Origin: Roseiarcus sp963774195
GTDB taxonomy: Bacteria > Pseudomonadota > Alphaproteobacteria > Rhizobiales > Beijerinckiaceae
Direction of reading: 5' to 3'
NCBI GenBank assembly: GCA_963774195.1
Contig: CAVZDY010000001.1
Location: 1,736,001 to 1,800,000 of the forward strand
DNA: 64,000 nt
A program made the position numbers and the translations under genes. Position 1 is the stretch's first letter; each line of letters starts with the position of its first letter. The notes beneath the pieces were generated by a model. The model searched no databases. It had not been told where the DNA came from and was given only the letters and a program-made list of their open reading frames with translations. Below are positions 11,601-17,677 of this stretch, in pieces.

Positions 11601-12016
11601 TTGAAATCACCAATACTGGCTTTGTCGAGCCCGATCCGCATACCATCGCCAATGGCGCCAGCTTCGAGATTGCCTCGGCCTCGGAGGATGCCGTCACCTT
11701 CGGCGGCGCGACCGGCACATTGCAGCTCGACCAGTCGCAGAGCTTCGTCGGCACGGTGGCCGGTTTTGGCAATCAAGATCGGATCGATTTCGGCGACATC
11801 GCCTACGGCGCCGACACCACGCTCGAGTATACCGCCAACAGCAGCAACACGCTCGGCGTGCTGAACCTAAGCGACGGCGTCCACACCGCCAGCATCACGC
11901 TGCTCGGCCAGTACAGCGCCGCGAGCTTCGCGATCGCGAGCGACGGGCATGGCGGCACGATGCTCACCGAGCCGGCGCTTGCCGCGCAGAGCCAACTCAC
12001 CCAGCAGCATGCTTGA
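2696..12016 (+). CDS. Giant repeat protein: RTX-like head, alternating Ig-like and GloVer repeat blocks, probable type I secretion tail
   Basis: A single frame of about 3,106 residues. Start: ATG at 2696 with GGAGAG five bases upstream is preferred over TTG at 2681. Order: (1) residues 1 to about 475 are glycine/aspartate-rich 'GNGNDTITAG' repeats like calcium-binding RTX nonapeptides, followed by a 'DVITGF-GKDVLQF' segment typical after RTX domains; (2) ten Ig-like units of about 106-110 residues (bases 4619-7891), each with 'GATSDTVTEGG' and 'VTITGLP'; (3) seven units with 'DANGDLFGTT...GTVFEL' (7912-9120), matching the Gloeo/Verruco (GloVer, TIGR03803) repeat; (4) four more Ig-like units (9136-10430); (5) seven more GloVer-like units (10435-11610); (6) a C-terminal tail with 'DFGDIAYGADTTLEY' and 'ASDGHGGTML', a form seen at the ends of type I-secreted rhizobial proteins. 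No Sec signal is visible. A secreted or surface adhesin/matrix protein is inferred. No T1SS transporter genes are present in the window. Confidence 0.85.
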   Translation: MPTNTTIGNASGTYDIVAGTHSVIRVGNGADTVDVSGGAGSTITIGNGLDDVLATDGSGNLITVGNGNDTITLSGGSGNTVTAGSGNVVVNTSGESDDKITVGGGIDTIIAGADSTITASSAGGNDTITAGAGSTINGGGGNDAITAGASSAITDGNGADTITAGGGSVISAGAGNDKVTVTGGSGARIELGDGNDTVTVSAGSANTITLGGGNDVVNASGEANDKIALGNGVDTVSAGADSVIAAGGGNDTITAGDNSVITTNDGESTLSFGGLTLNIATSGGGDAITAGANSSITAGDGNDTITAGSGSTIKAGNGADTIVAGAGSSITAGSATDSISLFGVTLAVTIADGNDTITAGDDSTIVAGDGNDTITAGAGSKITVGAISNTVSLAGLTLDIGGENGADTITAGANSVITAGNGAVTVNAGNSDIVTVGNGNDAVFMGASDTVAAGSGKDTFAVGTSGTPTVSAPAALTLVEGGSVALPISASLSPAAFGQDVITGFIAGKDVLQFSTSQFANAAAVLADAQQVGQNTVISVDAADAITLENVSKSILNASDFAFIGGAPIGSGAATVTISGIPSNVSLSNAGGALAITNGSVTLTAAQLAGLTLQAADAANASLTVTAVNATTGASTSQILALTVDQAAPVLAGATSDTVTEGGPVTLGASAAAAFGDDTLGAVTITGLPTDLGAGSFNGGTYTASSGTWTGSAAQFNALTFAALTAGTSTLSISATTAGADAGAAAAESYTLTVDQAAPVLSGATSGTVTEGGEVPFGATDAAAFGDDTLGNVTITGLPTDLSAGSFNGGTYTASSGTWTGSAAEFNALTFAALTAGTSTLAITETTAGTDAGAPTTASYTLTVDQAAPVLGGATSDTVTEGGTAALGATDAAAFGDDTLGAVTITGLPTDLGASSFNGGTYTASSGTWTGSAAQFNALTFAALTAGTSTLAITATTTGTDAGASATASYTLTVDQAAPVLGGATSDTVTEGGAVTLGATDAAAFGDDTLGNVTITGLPIDLSAGSFNGGTYTASSGTWTGSAAQFNALTFAALTAGTSTLAITATTAGADAGAAAAESYTLTVDQAAPQLGGATSKTTTEGAVTLGATDTAAFDDDTLGNVTITGLSSSASNFNGGAYTAATGTWMGTAAQFNALSFTANAGTYTLGISAATTGADAGAAATESYTLTVDQAKPVLTGATSQTLTEGVAIALGITDIAAFSDDTLGNVTITGLYGHPANFNGGAYTAATGTWTGTAAQFNALSYTEDSGTYSLDISAGTTGTDPGAAANLSYSLTIDQGAPVLGGATSDTVTEGGTVTLGATDSLAFPDDVLGNVTITGLPADLSGFNGGAYTAATGAWTGTEQQFNALKFTTATAGTSTLSVSATTSDADPGAPATETYTLTVDQAAPKLAGATSDTVTEGGPVTLGASAAAAFGDDTLGAVTITGLPTDLGAGSFNGGTYTASSGTWTGSAAQFNALTFAALTAGTSTLAISATTAGADAGAPATESYTLTVNQAAPVLSGATSGTVTEGGEVPFGATDAAAFGDDTPGNVTITGLPTDLSAGSFNGGTYTASSGTWTGSAAQFSALTFAALTTGTSALSITATTAGTDDGAAATASYTLTVDQAAPVLGGATSDTVTEGGDVTLGATVAAAFGDDKLGNVTITGLPTDLSASSFNGGTYTASNGTWTGSAAQFSALQFTAATAGTSTLSISATTAGTDPGASATETYSLTVNAPLKALISFNANTGYDSQASFLVDANGDLFGTTFAGGPNADGSVFELKNTGTVAAPSYSSTPTDLVAIIGNNEGPAAGLVADANGDLFGTTFNGGGNADTYLNDGQVFELQNTGAVAAPSYSNTATTLVAFNSADGQNPSAGLIVDANGDLFGTTSQGGANGDGTVFELQNTGAVAAPSYSGTPITLISFNGTNGDPVAGLIADANGDLFGTTEGTDFSGGTVFELKNTGTVAAPSYSGTPTTLVSFNGTNGADPEAGLVADANGDLFGTTTGGANGGTVFELKNTGSLAAPIYSSTPITLVSFNETDGDDPQAGLIVDANGDLFGTTAGGGANDLGTAFEIVNQGSVAAPIYSGAPITLVSFNQTTGYAPQAGLTADANGDLFGTTTLGGANGEGTAFEITDSGFVPSPPPVLGGAPSASVTEGNLVTLGATDTAATSGEALGDVTITGLPTSSSNFNGGSFANGVWTGSAAQFDALTFAALTAGTSTLSITATTAGADAGAAATESYTLTVDQAAPVLGGATSDTVTEGGVVTLGASDAAAFGDDTLGNVTITGLPTDLSAGGFNGGTYTAASGTWTGSAAQFNALTFAAVTAGTSTLSISATTTGADAGAPATESYALTVDQAAPVLGGATSDTVAEGGTVTLGASVAAAFGDDTPGDVTITGLPTNLSANSFSGGTYTASTGTWTGSAAQFNALSFTAGGPSTATLTISATTTGANAGEPTTETYALNVDQASPVLGGATSTSIDEGASVMLGATDTAAFSDDTLGNVTITGLPSNLTTFNGGAYTAATGTWIGAAAQFNALTFNTGRTAGPSTLTISAATSGLDAGAPATENYTLSVDAPVLTNVVAFNDGGSPSPGMIVDAEGDLLGTASAGGVGNDGTVFEVFNNGTVSAPSYAATPTVLAAFTSGDGINPISGLISDANGDLLGTTLLGGASNDGTVFEIKNNGTVSAPSYATTPTVLASLTGANGSDPSALVSDANGDLFGATELGGADSDGTVFEIKNNGTVSAPSYATTPIVLVSFTGADGSEPVAGLFVDADGDLLGTTVIGGTNEDGTVFDIVNDGTVAAPSYATEPADLARFGDSNGANPSGALIADAKGDLFGTTTLGGASDDGTVFEIKNNGTVAAPRYATAPTVLVSFTGSNGESPARSLIVDANGDLFGTTTGGGASSDGTVFEIVNNGTVAAPSYANTPDTLINFTVSGEGDQRSGLTVDANGDLFGTTATAIFEITNTGFVEPDPHTIANGASFEIASASEDAVTFGGATGTLQLDQSQSFVGTVAGFGNQDRIDFGDIAYGADTTLEYTANSSNTLGVLNLSDGVHTASITLLGQYSAASFAIASDGHGGTMLTEPALAAQSQLTQQHA
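4619..7891 (+). repeat. Ten tandem Ig-like coding repeats, period 318-330 bp, with a 2,283-bp super-repeat
   Basis: Units begin at 4619, 4949, 5279, 5609, 5939, 6257, 6578, 6902, 7232 and 7562, each at the 'LTVDQAAPVL' boundary. Units 1, 2 and 3 recur as units 8, 9 and 10 at a constant offset of 2,283 bp. Units 1 and 8 share the same unusual 'GGPVTLGASAAAAFGDD', and units 2 and 9 share 'GGEVPFGATDAAAFGDD'. This points to a segmental duplication or gene conversion within the gene. Confidence 0.9.
7912..9120 (+). repeat. First block of seven GloVer-type coding repeats
   Basis: Seven copies of a unit of about 55-65 residues centred on 'DANGDLFGTT', followed by a 'GTVFEL' element and a 'LVSFNGTNG' linker. 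The same core recurs in the second block at 10435-11610. The match is to the Gloeo/Verruco repeat pattern (TIGR03803) from memory. Confidence 0.8.
10435..11610 (+). repeat. Second block of seven GloVer-type coding repeats
   Basis: Seven further units with cores such as 'DANGDLLGTT' and 'GTVFEIKNNGTVSAPSYA'. They are more like each other than like the first block (YATTPTVL against YSGTPTTL), so the two blocks have been homogenised separately. Confidence 0.8.
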
Positions 12017-12036
12017 CGAGGAGAAATGCGCAACTC

Positions 12037-12059
12037 GAGCTCCGACAACGGCGGAGCTC
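12037..12059 (+). terminator. Stem-loop after the giant gene
   Basis: GAGCTCCG (12037-12044) pairs perfectly with CGGAGCTC (12052-12059) across a 7-base loop, 20 bp after the stop codon. The following TTAATG is only a weak T-tract, so terminator function is probable but not certain. Confidence 0.5.
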
Positions 12060-12210
12060 TTAATGTCGTCGAGCTTTTTGGTTGACGCGGCGGTGCTGTC
12101 GCCCCCGCGAAGGCGCTGCAGCGTGCACACATTTTCGATCAGGCGAGCGCATCACTCGGCTCATCGCCGCCGAGTGTAAGCGGCGGAGCAAGTGCCGCGA
12201 GCCCGCCGTC

Positions 12211-12302
12211 ATACGCGGGCTTGACCCGCGTATCCAGGACGGGACGGAGGAAGGCTAATCGCAGACGTCGCCACCTCTGGGCGCCCGGATCAAGTCCGGG
12301 CG
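12211..12302. repeat. Pair of inverted REP-like palindromes (BIME-like)
   Basis: Unit 1: ATACGCGGG (12211-12219), loop CTTGA, then CCCGCGTAT (12225-12233), followed by CCAGG. Unit 2, in opposite orientation: CGCCCGGA (12282-12289), loop TCAAG, TCCGGGCG (12295-12302). Read on the minus strand, unit 2 has the same layout (CCGTCA, stem, CTTGA-type loop, stem, CCCAG). It resembles the 'CGGGCTTGACCCG' palindromes common between genes in Bradyrhizobium and relatives. The element sits between two convergent genes, the usual location for REPs. Confidence 0.75.
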
Positions 12303-12368
12303 TGACGGCGACGGACCGATGTGTGCATGCGGCAGCGCGAAGGCGGGGGTCCAGACCGCCGCCGCAAC

Positions 12369-13268
12369 TTATGATTGCGCGCGATCTCCCGGGAAATCCT
12401 TCGCGGCGAGTCTGAATAGCAGGTCGTGCCCAGACATGCTGTCGGCTACAAAACGATCGAAGGCTCGAAGCACCCTCGGCGTCAGCCGCACCAGTCTTCC
12501 GCCGCGCCCGCGCAAACTGACCAGACCGGCTTTTTCCGCGTCTTGCATCATGATCCGGACATGCGTTCGCGTGGCGCCGAATCTTTCGCCGATTTCCGCG
12601 TAGGACAGTCCCTCATAGGTCTCATCGCTCTCCAGCGCGGCGATCTGGATCAGCTTCATGAGCACCATCGCGCCGACATCGCGGCTCAAAAACAATAACA
12701 TATCCGGATTGCCAGCAAGAATTTGCGCGCCGTGGCCGGCAAAATCATAGGCGATCGAACGGTGCGCCCGCTGGAAGGGGCGATCGCGGCGCATGATCTG
12801 AGGATAGCCCGGCTCGGGATACAGAATTTGCAGGGGGAGATAATGGGCGACCAACCAATCCGCGTCGCTCTCCAACATAGGCTCAGAAGGCGTCAATATT
12901 CGCACCCTGCCGTCGATCGGCGAGGACGCCGCCTTTATAAATCCGGTATCGACGAGCCGGTTCACGAGGTCGGCTATCCGACGCGGACTCGCAAGGCCGA
13001 ATTGCATGAGCGCGTTCTTGAGGCGGCCAATCGTCGGCCATGTCGACTTGTCCGCCTCAATGTAGCGCGCGTGCAGGCAGATGATCATGATGAACATCAC
13101 GTGCCGCCCCGCTTCCACCAGAAGCCGGTTCAAAAAAGCGTCGTTCTCGTAGAGGCCGAGAATTGCGTCGACGAATGCCGCCCGAGCTGTCGCGAAATCG
13201 GGATGGTTCAGAATCTCGTCGGCCGTATGATGCGATCCGGCGACGAGCGATTGTTCAGCCTCGGGCAT
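12369..13268 (-). CDS. Putative transcriptional regulator with two winged-helix segments
   Basis: A 299-residue protein starting at ATG 13268 (MPEAEQS), chosen because AGGAAGGAGC lies just upstream; a longer frame to 13367 has no comparable site. Two helix-turn-helix-like segments are visible: one around residues 120-165 ('PRRIADLVNRLVDTGFIKAA') and a clearer one around residues 235-280 ('YAEIGERFGATRTHVRIMMQ', then a wing with 'RGRGGRLVRLTP'). The second resembles MarR/GntR-type winged helices. The family name is not recognised; DNA binding is inferred. It converges on the giant repeat gene across the REP pair. Target and ligand are unknown. Confidence 0.65.
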   Translation of the reverse strand: MPEAEQSLVAGSHHTADEILNHPDFATARAAFVDAILGLYENDAFLNRLLVEAGRHVMFIMIICLHARYIEADKSTWPTIGRLKNALMQFGLASPRRIADLVNRLVDTGFIKAASSPIDGRVRILTPSEPMLESDADWLVAHYLPLQILYPEPGYPQIMRRDRPFQRAHRSIAYDFAGHGAQILAGNPDMLLFLSRDVGAMVLMKLIQIAALESDETYEGLSYAEIGERFGATRTHVRIMMQDAEKAGLVSLRGRGGRLVRLTPRVLRAFDRFVADSMSGHDLLFRLAAKDFPGDRAQS

Positions 13269-13469
13269 GCTCCTTCCTATGTTAGGCCTATGCGCGGCTT
13301 TATGACAACTGGTGAATGAGCGGCGCCGCGTAGCCGTATCGTCGGTCCACCGGCCGAAGCGGTCCAATTGGCCGGCAAGGCCTTAATTTCTCATGAAATT
13401 CTGGAGAAGCCGGGCCCTCAGAAAGCATTTGGGGTTGCACGGAAAACCAGGCAGTCCCGACCGCCCTAA

Positions 13470-13790
13470 CGGATAGGAATGGGCCAGCGAAATTGATAGG
13501 CTCGAGGCGAAGGCCTTGCCGCTCGTAAATCTGCTTTGGGACGACGCACCACCGGAACCCGGAACTGCGCCGGCACGATGTCGAGCCGCTCGCTGGCGTC
13601 CTCACCGATGCGATGAAGCGGGCTCTTGCAGCACGGGCAGGCCTTGTCGTTGAGATCGACGATCGTTTCGACGCGCGGCAGATGCGGCGGCAACGCGTCG
13701 CGGTTCGTGCGCCGCTGCTTCGCCGCTGCCGCGCGTTCCGCCGGAGATTGAACGCCGCGCGCCAATCGATGGCGCACAAGCGATCAGCTC
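13470..13790 (-). pseudogene. Remnant of an IS66-family transposase (TnpC)
   Basis: Read on the minus strand, the translation contains 'DALPPHLPRVETIV' followed by 'CPCCKSPLHRIGED' and 'ERLDIVPAQFRVPVVRRPK', the zinc-finger and following segment near the N-terminus of IS66 TnpC. After RRPK the match jumps into another frame as 'QIYERQGLRLE', which in intact TnpC lies many residues further on, so there is an internal deletion plus a frame change near 13535. Both ends are missing and no terminal inverted repeats were seen. It abuts the 3' end of the LysR gene and is non-functional. Confidence 0.8.
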
Positions 13791-14703
13791 AAACCGCTTT
13801 TGCCGTCGACAGCAGATCAACCGTGAATTCGATAAATGATCGCACCTTGGCCGCCCTCAACTGGCGGGAAGGAAAGAGCGCGTGCAGCGGAAACGTTTCG
13901 CCCGGCCAGTCCGGGAAGAGTTCAACGAGCTTACCTTCCGCAATCAGGCGCTCCGAGCCGAGTTGCATGATTTGTGCGATGCCTACGCCGGCCTCGCAGG
14001 CGCTTAGCATGGCGCCGACATCCGACACCATGAGGCGCGACGCCGGCTTGACCGGCAACACCTCGCGGCCTCTGCGAAATTCCCAATCGAACGGCCGGGT
14101 ATTGGCTGGATCATAGAAATCGATGCAGGGAAGCTGCGCGACTCCTGACGGATGCTGCGGCCGGCCGTGGCGCGCGATATAGCCCGGCGAGGCTACGGTC
14201 AGGATGCGGGTCTCGATCAGTTTGCGGGCGATCAGCGATCCGCGCGGCGGCTCGCCGAAACGAAGCGCGAGGTCGAAGCCATCCGCGACCAGGTCGCCGA
14301 CTTGATCGCGCATAATCAATTCAAGGCGCACGTCGGGGTGGCGATCAAGGAAGGTCGCAACCTGCGTAGCCAGGACGATGCGGGAGAAGAACGGGTCGAC
14401 ATTGACGCGTAGGCGGCCTCGCACGGCGCCTGCCGCCCCTGCGGCCGTCATCGCGGCCTGCTCGATGCCGTCGAGAAGGGGCCCCACCTCCTCGTAGAAG
14501 CGTCGGCCCTCGTCGGTGAGAGTCATGGCGCGCGTGGTGCGCTCGAGCAGCCGCACGCCGACCCGCGCTTCCAGCCGGGCTATCGCACGGCCAACCCCTG
14601 ACGAGGTCAGGCCCAGCGCGTCGGCGGCGCGGGCCATGGAGCCGGCTTCGACGACGGCCATCAGAACCGTCACGCCGGAAAGGAGGCGGCTGTCATAGGG
14701 CAT
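13789..14703 (-). CDS. LysR-family transcriptional regulator
   Basis: 304 residues. The N-terminal winged HTH is typical (residues 1-60: 'MARAADALGLTSSGVGRAIA' then 'LERTTRAMTLTDEG'). A LysR substrate-binding domain follows from about residue 90, with 'GRLRVNVDPFFSRIVL' and 'VADGFDLALRFGEP', the CrgA/DsdC-like pattern. The start codon (14703) lies inside an array of 17-bp repeats, each carrying its own AGGA and ATG. It is divergent from the SDR-NmrA-SRPBCC operon at 14897, so regulation of that operon is the likely role, as is common for LysR proteins. The inducer is unknown. Confidence 0.9.
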   Translation of the reverse strand: MPYDSRLLSGVTVLMAVVEAGSMARAADALGLTSSGVGRAIARLEARVGVRLLERTTRAMTLTDEGRRFYEEVGPLLDGIEQAAMTAAGAAGAVRGRLRVNVDPFFSRIVLATQVATFLDRHPDVRLELIMRDQVGDLVADGFDLALRFGEPPRGSLIARKLIETRILTVASPGYIARHGRPQHPSGVAQLPCIDFYDPANTRPFDWEFRRGREVLPVKPASRLMVSDVGAMLSACEAGVGIAQIMQLGSERLIAEGKLVELFPDWPGETFPLHALFPSRQLRAAKVRSFIEFTVDLLSTAKAV

Positions 14704-14766
14704 GGCTATTCCTGGGGCATGGCTATTCCTGGGGCATCGCTATTCCTGGGGCATGGCTATTCATGA
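14699..14766 (-). repeat. Four tandem 17-bp repeats carrying ribosome sites and 4-codon mini-ORFs ahead of the LysR gene
   Basis: Units at 14699-14715, 14716-14732, 14733-14749 and 14750-14766 (the third has one change, the fourth is degenerate at its end). On the minus strand the unit is CCAGGAATAGCCATGCC, so AGGA sits 7 bases before each ATG. Three ATGs upstream of the LysR start each read M-P-Q-E-stop, and the AGGA inside each mini-ORF is the ribosome site for the next ATG. The last ATG is the LysR start. Confidence 0.85.
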
Positions 14767-14896
14767 TTCCTGATCCGAATTGTGTGGACATTTCGGCGCT
14801 GCATTCAAGCAGATTGATGTGTCACCCTTCTCTGCAAGCGGGCGGAAAGGTCTCCAACGAGAGCCATGCCGCCCTTCCAGCACAGGGGAGAAGGAC

Positions 14897-15586
14897 ATGG
14901 CTACTGAATCGACTGTCCTTATCGTAGGCGCGTCGCGCGGGCTGGGCCTGGCGCTGGCCGAGGAGTGGCTGAAGCGCGATGCGCGGGTGATCGCCACGCG
15001 GCGCGGTCCCTCGCCCAATCTCGACGCTCTCCAGGCCCGCTATCCGGACAGCCTCGCGATCGAAACTGTCGATATCGCTGACGCCGCTTCCGTTCGCGCC
15101 CTGCGCGAGCGTCTCGGCAACCGGCGGATCGACGTGCTTTTCGTCAATGCCGGCATCTGCAAGGCCAACGAGGAAACCCCGTCGACAGTCGCCGAGCAGG
15201 ACTTTGTCGACATGATGCTGACCAATGCGCTCGGCCCGATGCGCGCGGTCGAACTCCTAGAAGGCCTGGCGCCCACCGGCGGCGCAATTGCCGTCATGAG
15301 TTCGGAACTCGGCAGCATCAGCGGTAATTCGGGCACTTGGGAACTCTACAGCTCCAGCAAGGCCGCCCTCAACATGCTGATGAAGTGCTTCTCGGCTCGC
15401 CATCCCGACGATCCGCGCGCGCTGCTTCTCGTCGCGCCGGGCTGGGTGCGAACCGAAATGGGCACATCGGCCGGCCGCCTCTCGATCGAGGAAAGCATCC
15501 CCCTCGTCGTGGAAAGCGTCGAACGCAGCCGCGGCGCGGCCGGACTGCGCTTCATCGACCGCAACGGTCGAACCCTTCCCTGGTGA
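14897..15586 (+). CDS. SDR family oxidoreductase
   Basis: A 229-residue short-chain dehydrogenase; ATG at 14897 follows GGGGAGAAGG. Motifs: VGASRGLGLAL at the N-terminus (dinucleotide binding), VNAGI around residue 85, a catalytic serine in MSSELGS, and YSSSK as the YxxxK. The C-terminus is shorter than in classical SDRs (about 250 residues) and ends 'FIDRNGRTLPW', the pattern of the C-factor/sniffer-like branch. It is the first gene of an operon with an NmrA-like protein (41 bp downstream) and an SRPBCC protein, divergent from LysR. Substrate unknown. Confidence 0.88.
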   Translation: MATESTVLIVGASRGLGLALAEEWLKRDARVIATRRGPSPNLDALQARYPDSLAIETVDIADAASVRALRERLGNRRIDVLFVNAGICKANEETPSTVAEQDFVDMMLTNALGPMRAVELLEGLAPTGGAIAVMSSELGSISGNSGTWELYSSSKAALNMLMKCFSARHPDDPRALLLVAPGWVRTEMGTSAGRLSIEESIPLVVESVERSRGAAGLRFIDRNGRTLPW

Positions 15587-15627
15587 GGTCGAGAGGCGCT
15601 CAGATCCACTTACTTCAGGAGGTACAG

Positions 15628-16494
15628 ATGTATGCAGTAACAGGGATTACCGGAAAGGTCGGGTCCGCCGTCGCTCATGATCTGCTCGCCGCGGGCCAGA
15701 AGGTCCGCGCCGTGGTCCGGAGCGCGGCCAAGGGCAAGGCCTGGGCCGACAAAGGCTGCGAAGTGGCGATCGCGGAGATCGGCGACGCCGCCGCGCTGAC
15801 CGCGGCTTTCGCCGGCACGGACGGCGTTTTCCTCATGACGCCGCCCAACTTTGATCCGGAACCCGGCTTCCCGGACGCGCGAAGCAATGCGGTCGCCATC
15901 GAGGCGGCGATCAAGGCGGCCCGCCCGGCCAAGGTCGTATTCCTGTCGACGGTCGGCGCGCAGGTGAGCGAGCCCAATCTGCTCAACAACGCGAAAATCA
16001 CGGAGGAAATGCTCCGCGGGGCGCCGGTCCCGGTCGCCTTTCTCCGCGCGGCCTGGTTCATGGAAAATGCCGCTTGGGACGTGGAGGCCGCGGGCGCGGG
16101 CGTGGTTCCCAGCTTCCTGCAACCGCTCGACCACGCCATCCCCATGGTGGCGACGGCTGACATCGGCGCCACAGCGGCGGCGCTCCTCCAGGAGAGCTGG
16201 ACCGGCGTGCGCATCGTCGAACTCGAGGGACCGCGCCGCTATTCGGCGGCAGATATCGGCCGGGCCTTTACGGCCGCTCTCGGTCGCGAGGTCCGGATGG
16301 AGCCGGTCCCCCGCGAGACCTGGGAGCAGCTCCTCCGATCGCAGGGCGTCAAGCATCCCATTTCCCGCATGCGCATGGTCGACGGCTTCAACGAGGGCTG
16401 GATGGACTTTGAAGGCGACGACGAGCACCGCCGCGGAACCGTGACGCTCGAAACCGTAATCGCCAAGCTCGCAGGCAAGGAAGGCGCGGCATGA
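15628..16494 (+). CDS. NmrA-like / atypical SDR NAD(P)-binding protein
   Basis: 288 residues; ATG at 15628 preceded by CAGGAGG. The N-terminus MYAVTGITGKVG carries the GxxGxxG dinucleotide-binding loop of NmrA-like and quinone-oxidoreductase-like atypical SDRs. 'GVFLMTPPNFDPEPG' and 'VVFLSTVGAQ' follow the family pattern, and the YxxxK catalytic pair is not evident. Proteins of this type act as redox-sensing NAD(P) binders or NAD(P)H-dependent reductases. The stop codon overlaps the start of the next gene (ATGA), indicating translational coupling. Which of the two roles applies cannot be told. Confidence 0.85.
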   Translation: MYAVTGITGKVGSAVAHDLLAAGQKVRAVVRSAAKGKAWADKGCEVAIAEIGDAAALTAAFAGTDGVFLMTPPNFDPEPGFPDARSNAVAIEAAIKAARPAKVVFLSTVGAQVSEPNLLNNAKITEEMLRGAPVPVAFLRAAWFMENAAWDVEAAGAGVVPSFLQPLDHAIPMVATADIGATAAALLQESWTGVRIVELEGPRRYSAADIGRAFTAALGREVRMEPVPRETWEQLLRSQGVKHPISRMRMVDGFNEGWMDFEGDDEHRRGTVTLETVIAKLAGKEGAA

Positions 16495-17108
16495 CCGGCA
16501 ACAATCGCAACGTTCGGCGGCCGCTGGGACTGGCGACAGTCGCAGCCCTGGTTCTCGCCGGTTCGATGGCCCCAGGACGGGCCGCTACGCCAGCAGGGAC
16601 CAGCATGTTGACGATCCAGCAGGACCTCGCCCACCGCGAGAAGGACATTCACTGGCCAGCGGGTTTCGACCCGTCGCAGGCCGACCTGTTCTCGCACAAT
16701 GCGCTGGTGATCAACGCCTCATGCGAGCTCGTCTGGGGGCACATCGTCGACGCGGCGAAGTGGCCGCAGTGGTATCCCAATTCCAGGGATGTCCGCGTCG
16801 CCGACGGCGACATCCTCAAGGAGGGCGCCATATTTAGCTGGTCGACGTTCGGCCTGCCGCTCGAGAGCAAGGTCAACGAGTTTGTGCCCTATGCCCGCAT
16901 CGGCTGGTACGGCTATGCGCCGGGCGCAGCGCCGAGCTTCTATCACACGTGGTATCTGAAGCCGCAGGACGGCGGCTGCCTCGTGACGACCGACGAAGTC
17001 GGCAAGGGCAAGAATGCCGCCCAACTCCGCGATTCCGACGAGAGCCTCATGCATCGCGGCCACGACCTGTGGCTGGCGACGCTGAAATGGGTCTCGGAAG
17101 GCAAGTAG
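16491..17108 (+). CDS. Exported SRPBCC (START/polyketide cyclase-like) domain protein
   Basis: 205 residues with a signal-peptide-like N-terminus (LGLATVAALVLAGSMAPGRA). The rest fits an SRPBCC fold: a helix-containing start 'NASCELVWGHIVDAAKWPQW' (the 'VW..I.D...W..W' signature), a central β-sheet 'EGAIFSWSTFGLPLESKV', and a long C-terminal helix 'HRGHDLWLATLKWV'. It overlaps the NmrA-like gene by 4 bp and ends the LysR-flanked operon. The fold binds hydrophobic ligands, so with two oxidoreductases upstream it may handle a lipid or aromatic substrate; that is inference. Confidence 0.78.
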   Translation: MTGNNRNVRRPLGLATVAALVLAGSMAPGRAATPAGTSMLTIQQDLAHREKDIHWPAGFDPSQADLFSHNALVINASCELVWGHIVDAAKWPQWYPNSRDVRVADGDILKEGAIFSWSTFGLPLESKVNEFVPYARIGWYGYAPGAAPSFYHTWYLKPQDGGCLVTTDEVGKGKNAAQLRDSDESLMHRGHDLWLATLKWVSEGK

Positions 17109-17119
17109 CCGACCTGCAC

Positions 17120-17150
17120 GGGCGAGCGCCCGGCCTTTGGGCGCTCGCCC
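17120..17150 (+). terminator. Strong hairpin at the operon end
   Basis: GGGCGAGCGCCC (17120-17131) and GGGCGCTCGCCC (17139-17150) form a perfect 12-bp stem with a 7-base loop, 11 bp after the SRPBCC stop. There is no T-tract, but stem strength and position support termination or 3' end protection. Confidence 0.65.
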
Positions 17151-17677
17151 GCGCCGTCACGCCGCGCATCTACCGTTGATGTGGATCGCAGCCGTGATCG
17201 AACGGCTGCTTTCGGGACGTCGCCGCGTCGCGCCTGGATGATCGATATGGGCGCGACGCAGCAGTTATTGGCCGGAAGCGGACGGTCAGGTTTCGGATTG
17301 AAAATGCGCAGAACTGCCATCGGTCTGGCATGCGTTTTGGCCCCTACTTGGGGCCGGGCCGCTTCAGGTCAGGCTATGTCGGAATGCGCCAAAGAACACC
17401 AAAGCTTTGGCGACACCTAAGTGCAATGGCGATCACGCCGCCGCCGTAGCATCATAGATGCAAGAGGCCACGTTCCACGGTGCGCCCAGGACAGCGAACG
17501 GGCGGGTCGGGCCAACGTGGCGCCGCGGCGGGAGTTGCTGCGACGCAATGACCGAGAGGTGCGCCGGAGCGTGGCGCGAATGCCTTCGCTCGGCGCAACG
17601 GTATCGGCGGGCGGGTAGGTATTCCCGGGGATGGCGCACTTTCTGTTTTAGGGCCGGCCCACAGGAAGGAAGATCCC
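17151..17677. other. Intergenic stretch upstream of mmsA
   Basis: No firm gene. A 38-codon frame from ATG 17304 to 17420 begins like a signal peptide (MRRTAIGLACVLAP) and then has SECAKEHQSFGD before the stop. It could be the start of a small exported protein truncated by mutation, but nothing downstream continues it recognisably. The promoter for mmsA presumably lies in the last 200 bp. Confidence 0.35.

Noticed and set aside
4619..11610. Regular repeats considered as a CRISPR array
   Set aside because: The period is 165-330 bp with coding sequence in one continuous frame and no short repeats with unique spacers; no cas genes are present.
13470..13790. IS66 sequence considered as an active insertion element
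   Set aside because: Only an N-terminal portion of the transposase remains, with an internal deletion and frame change and no terminal repeats or tnpA/tnpB.
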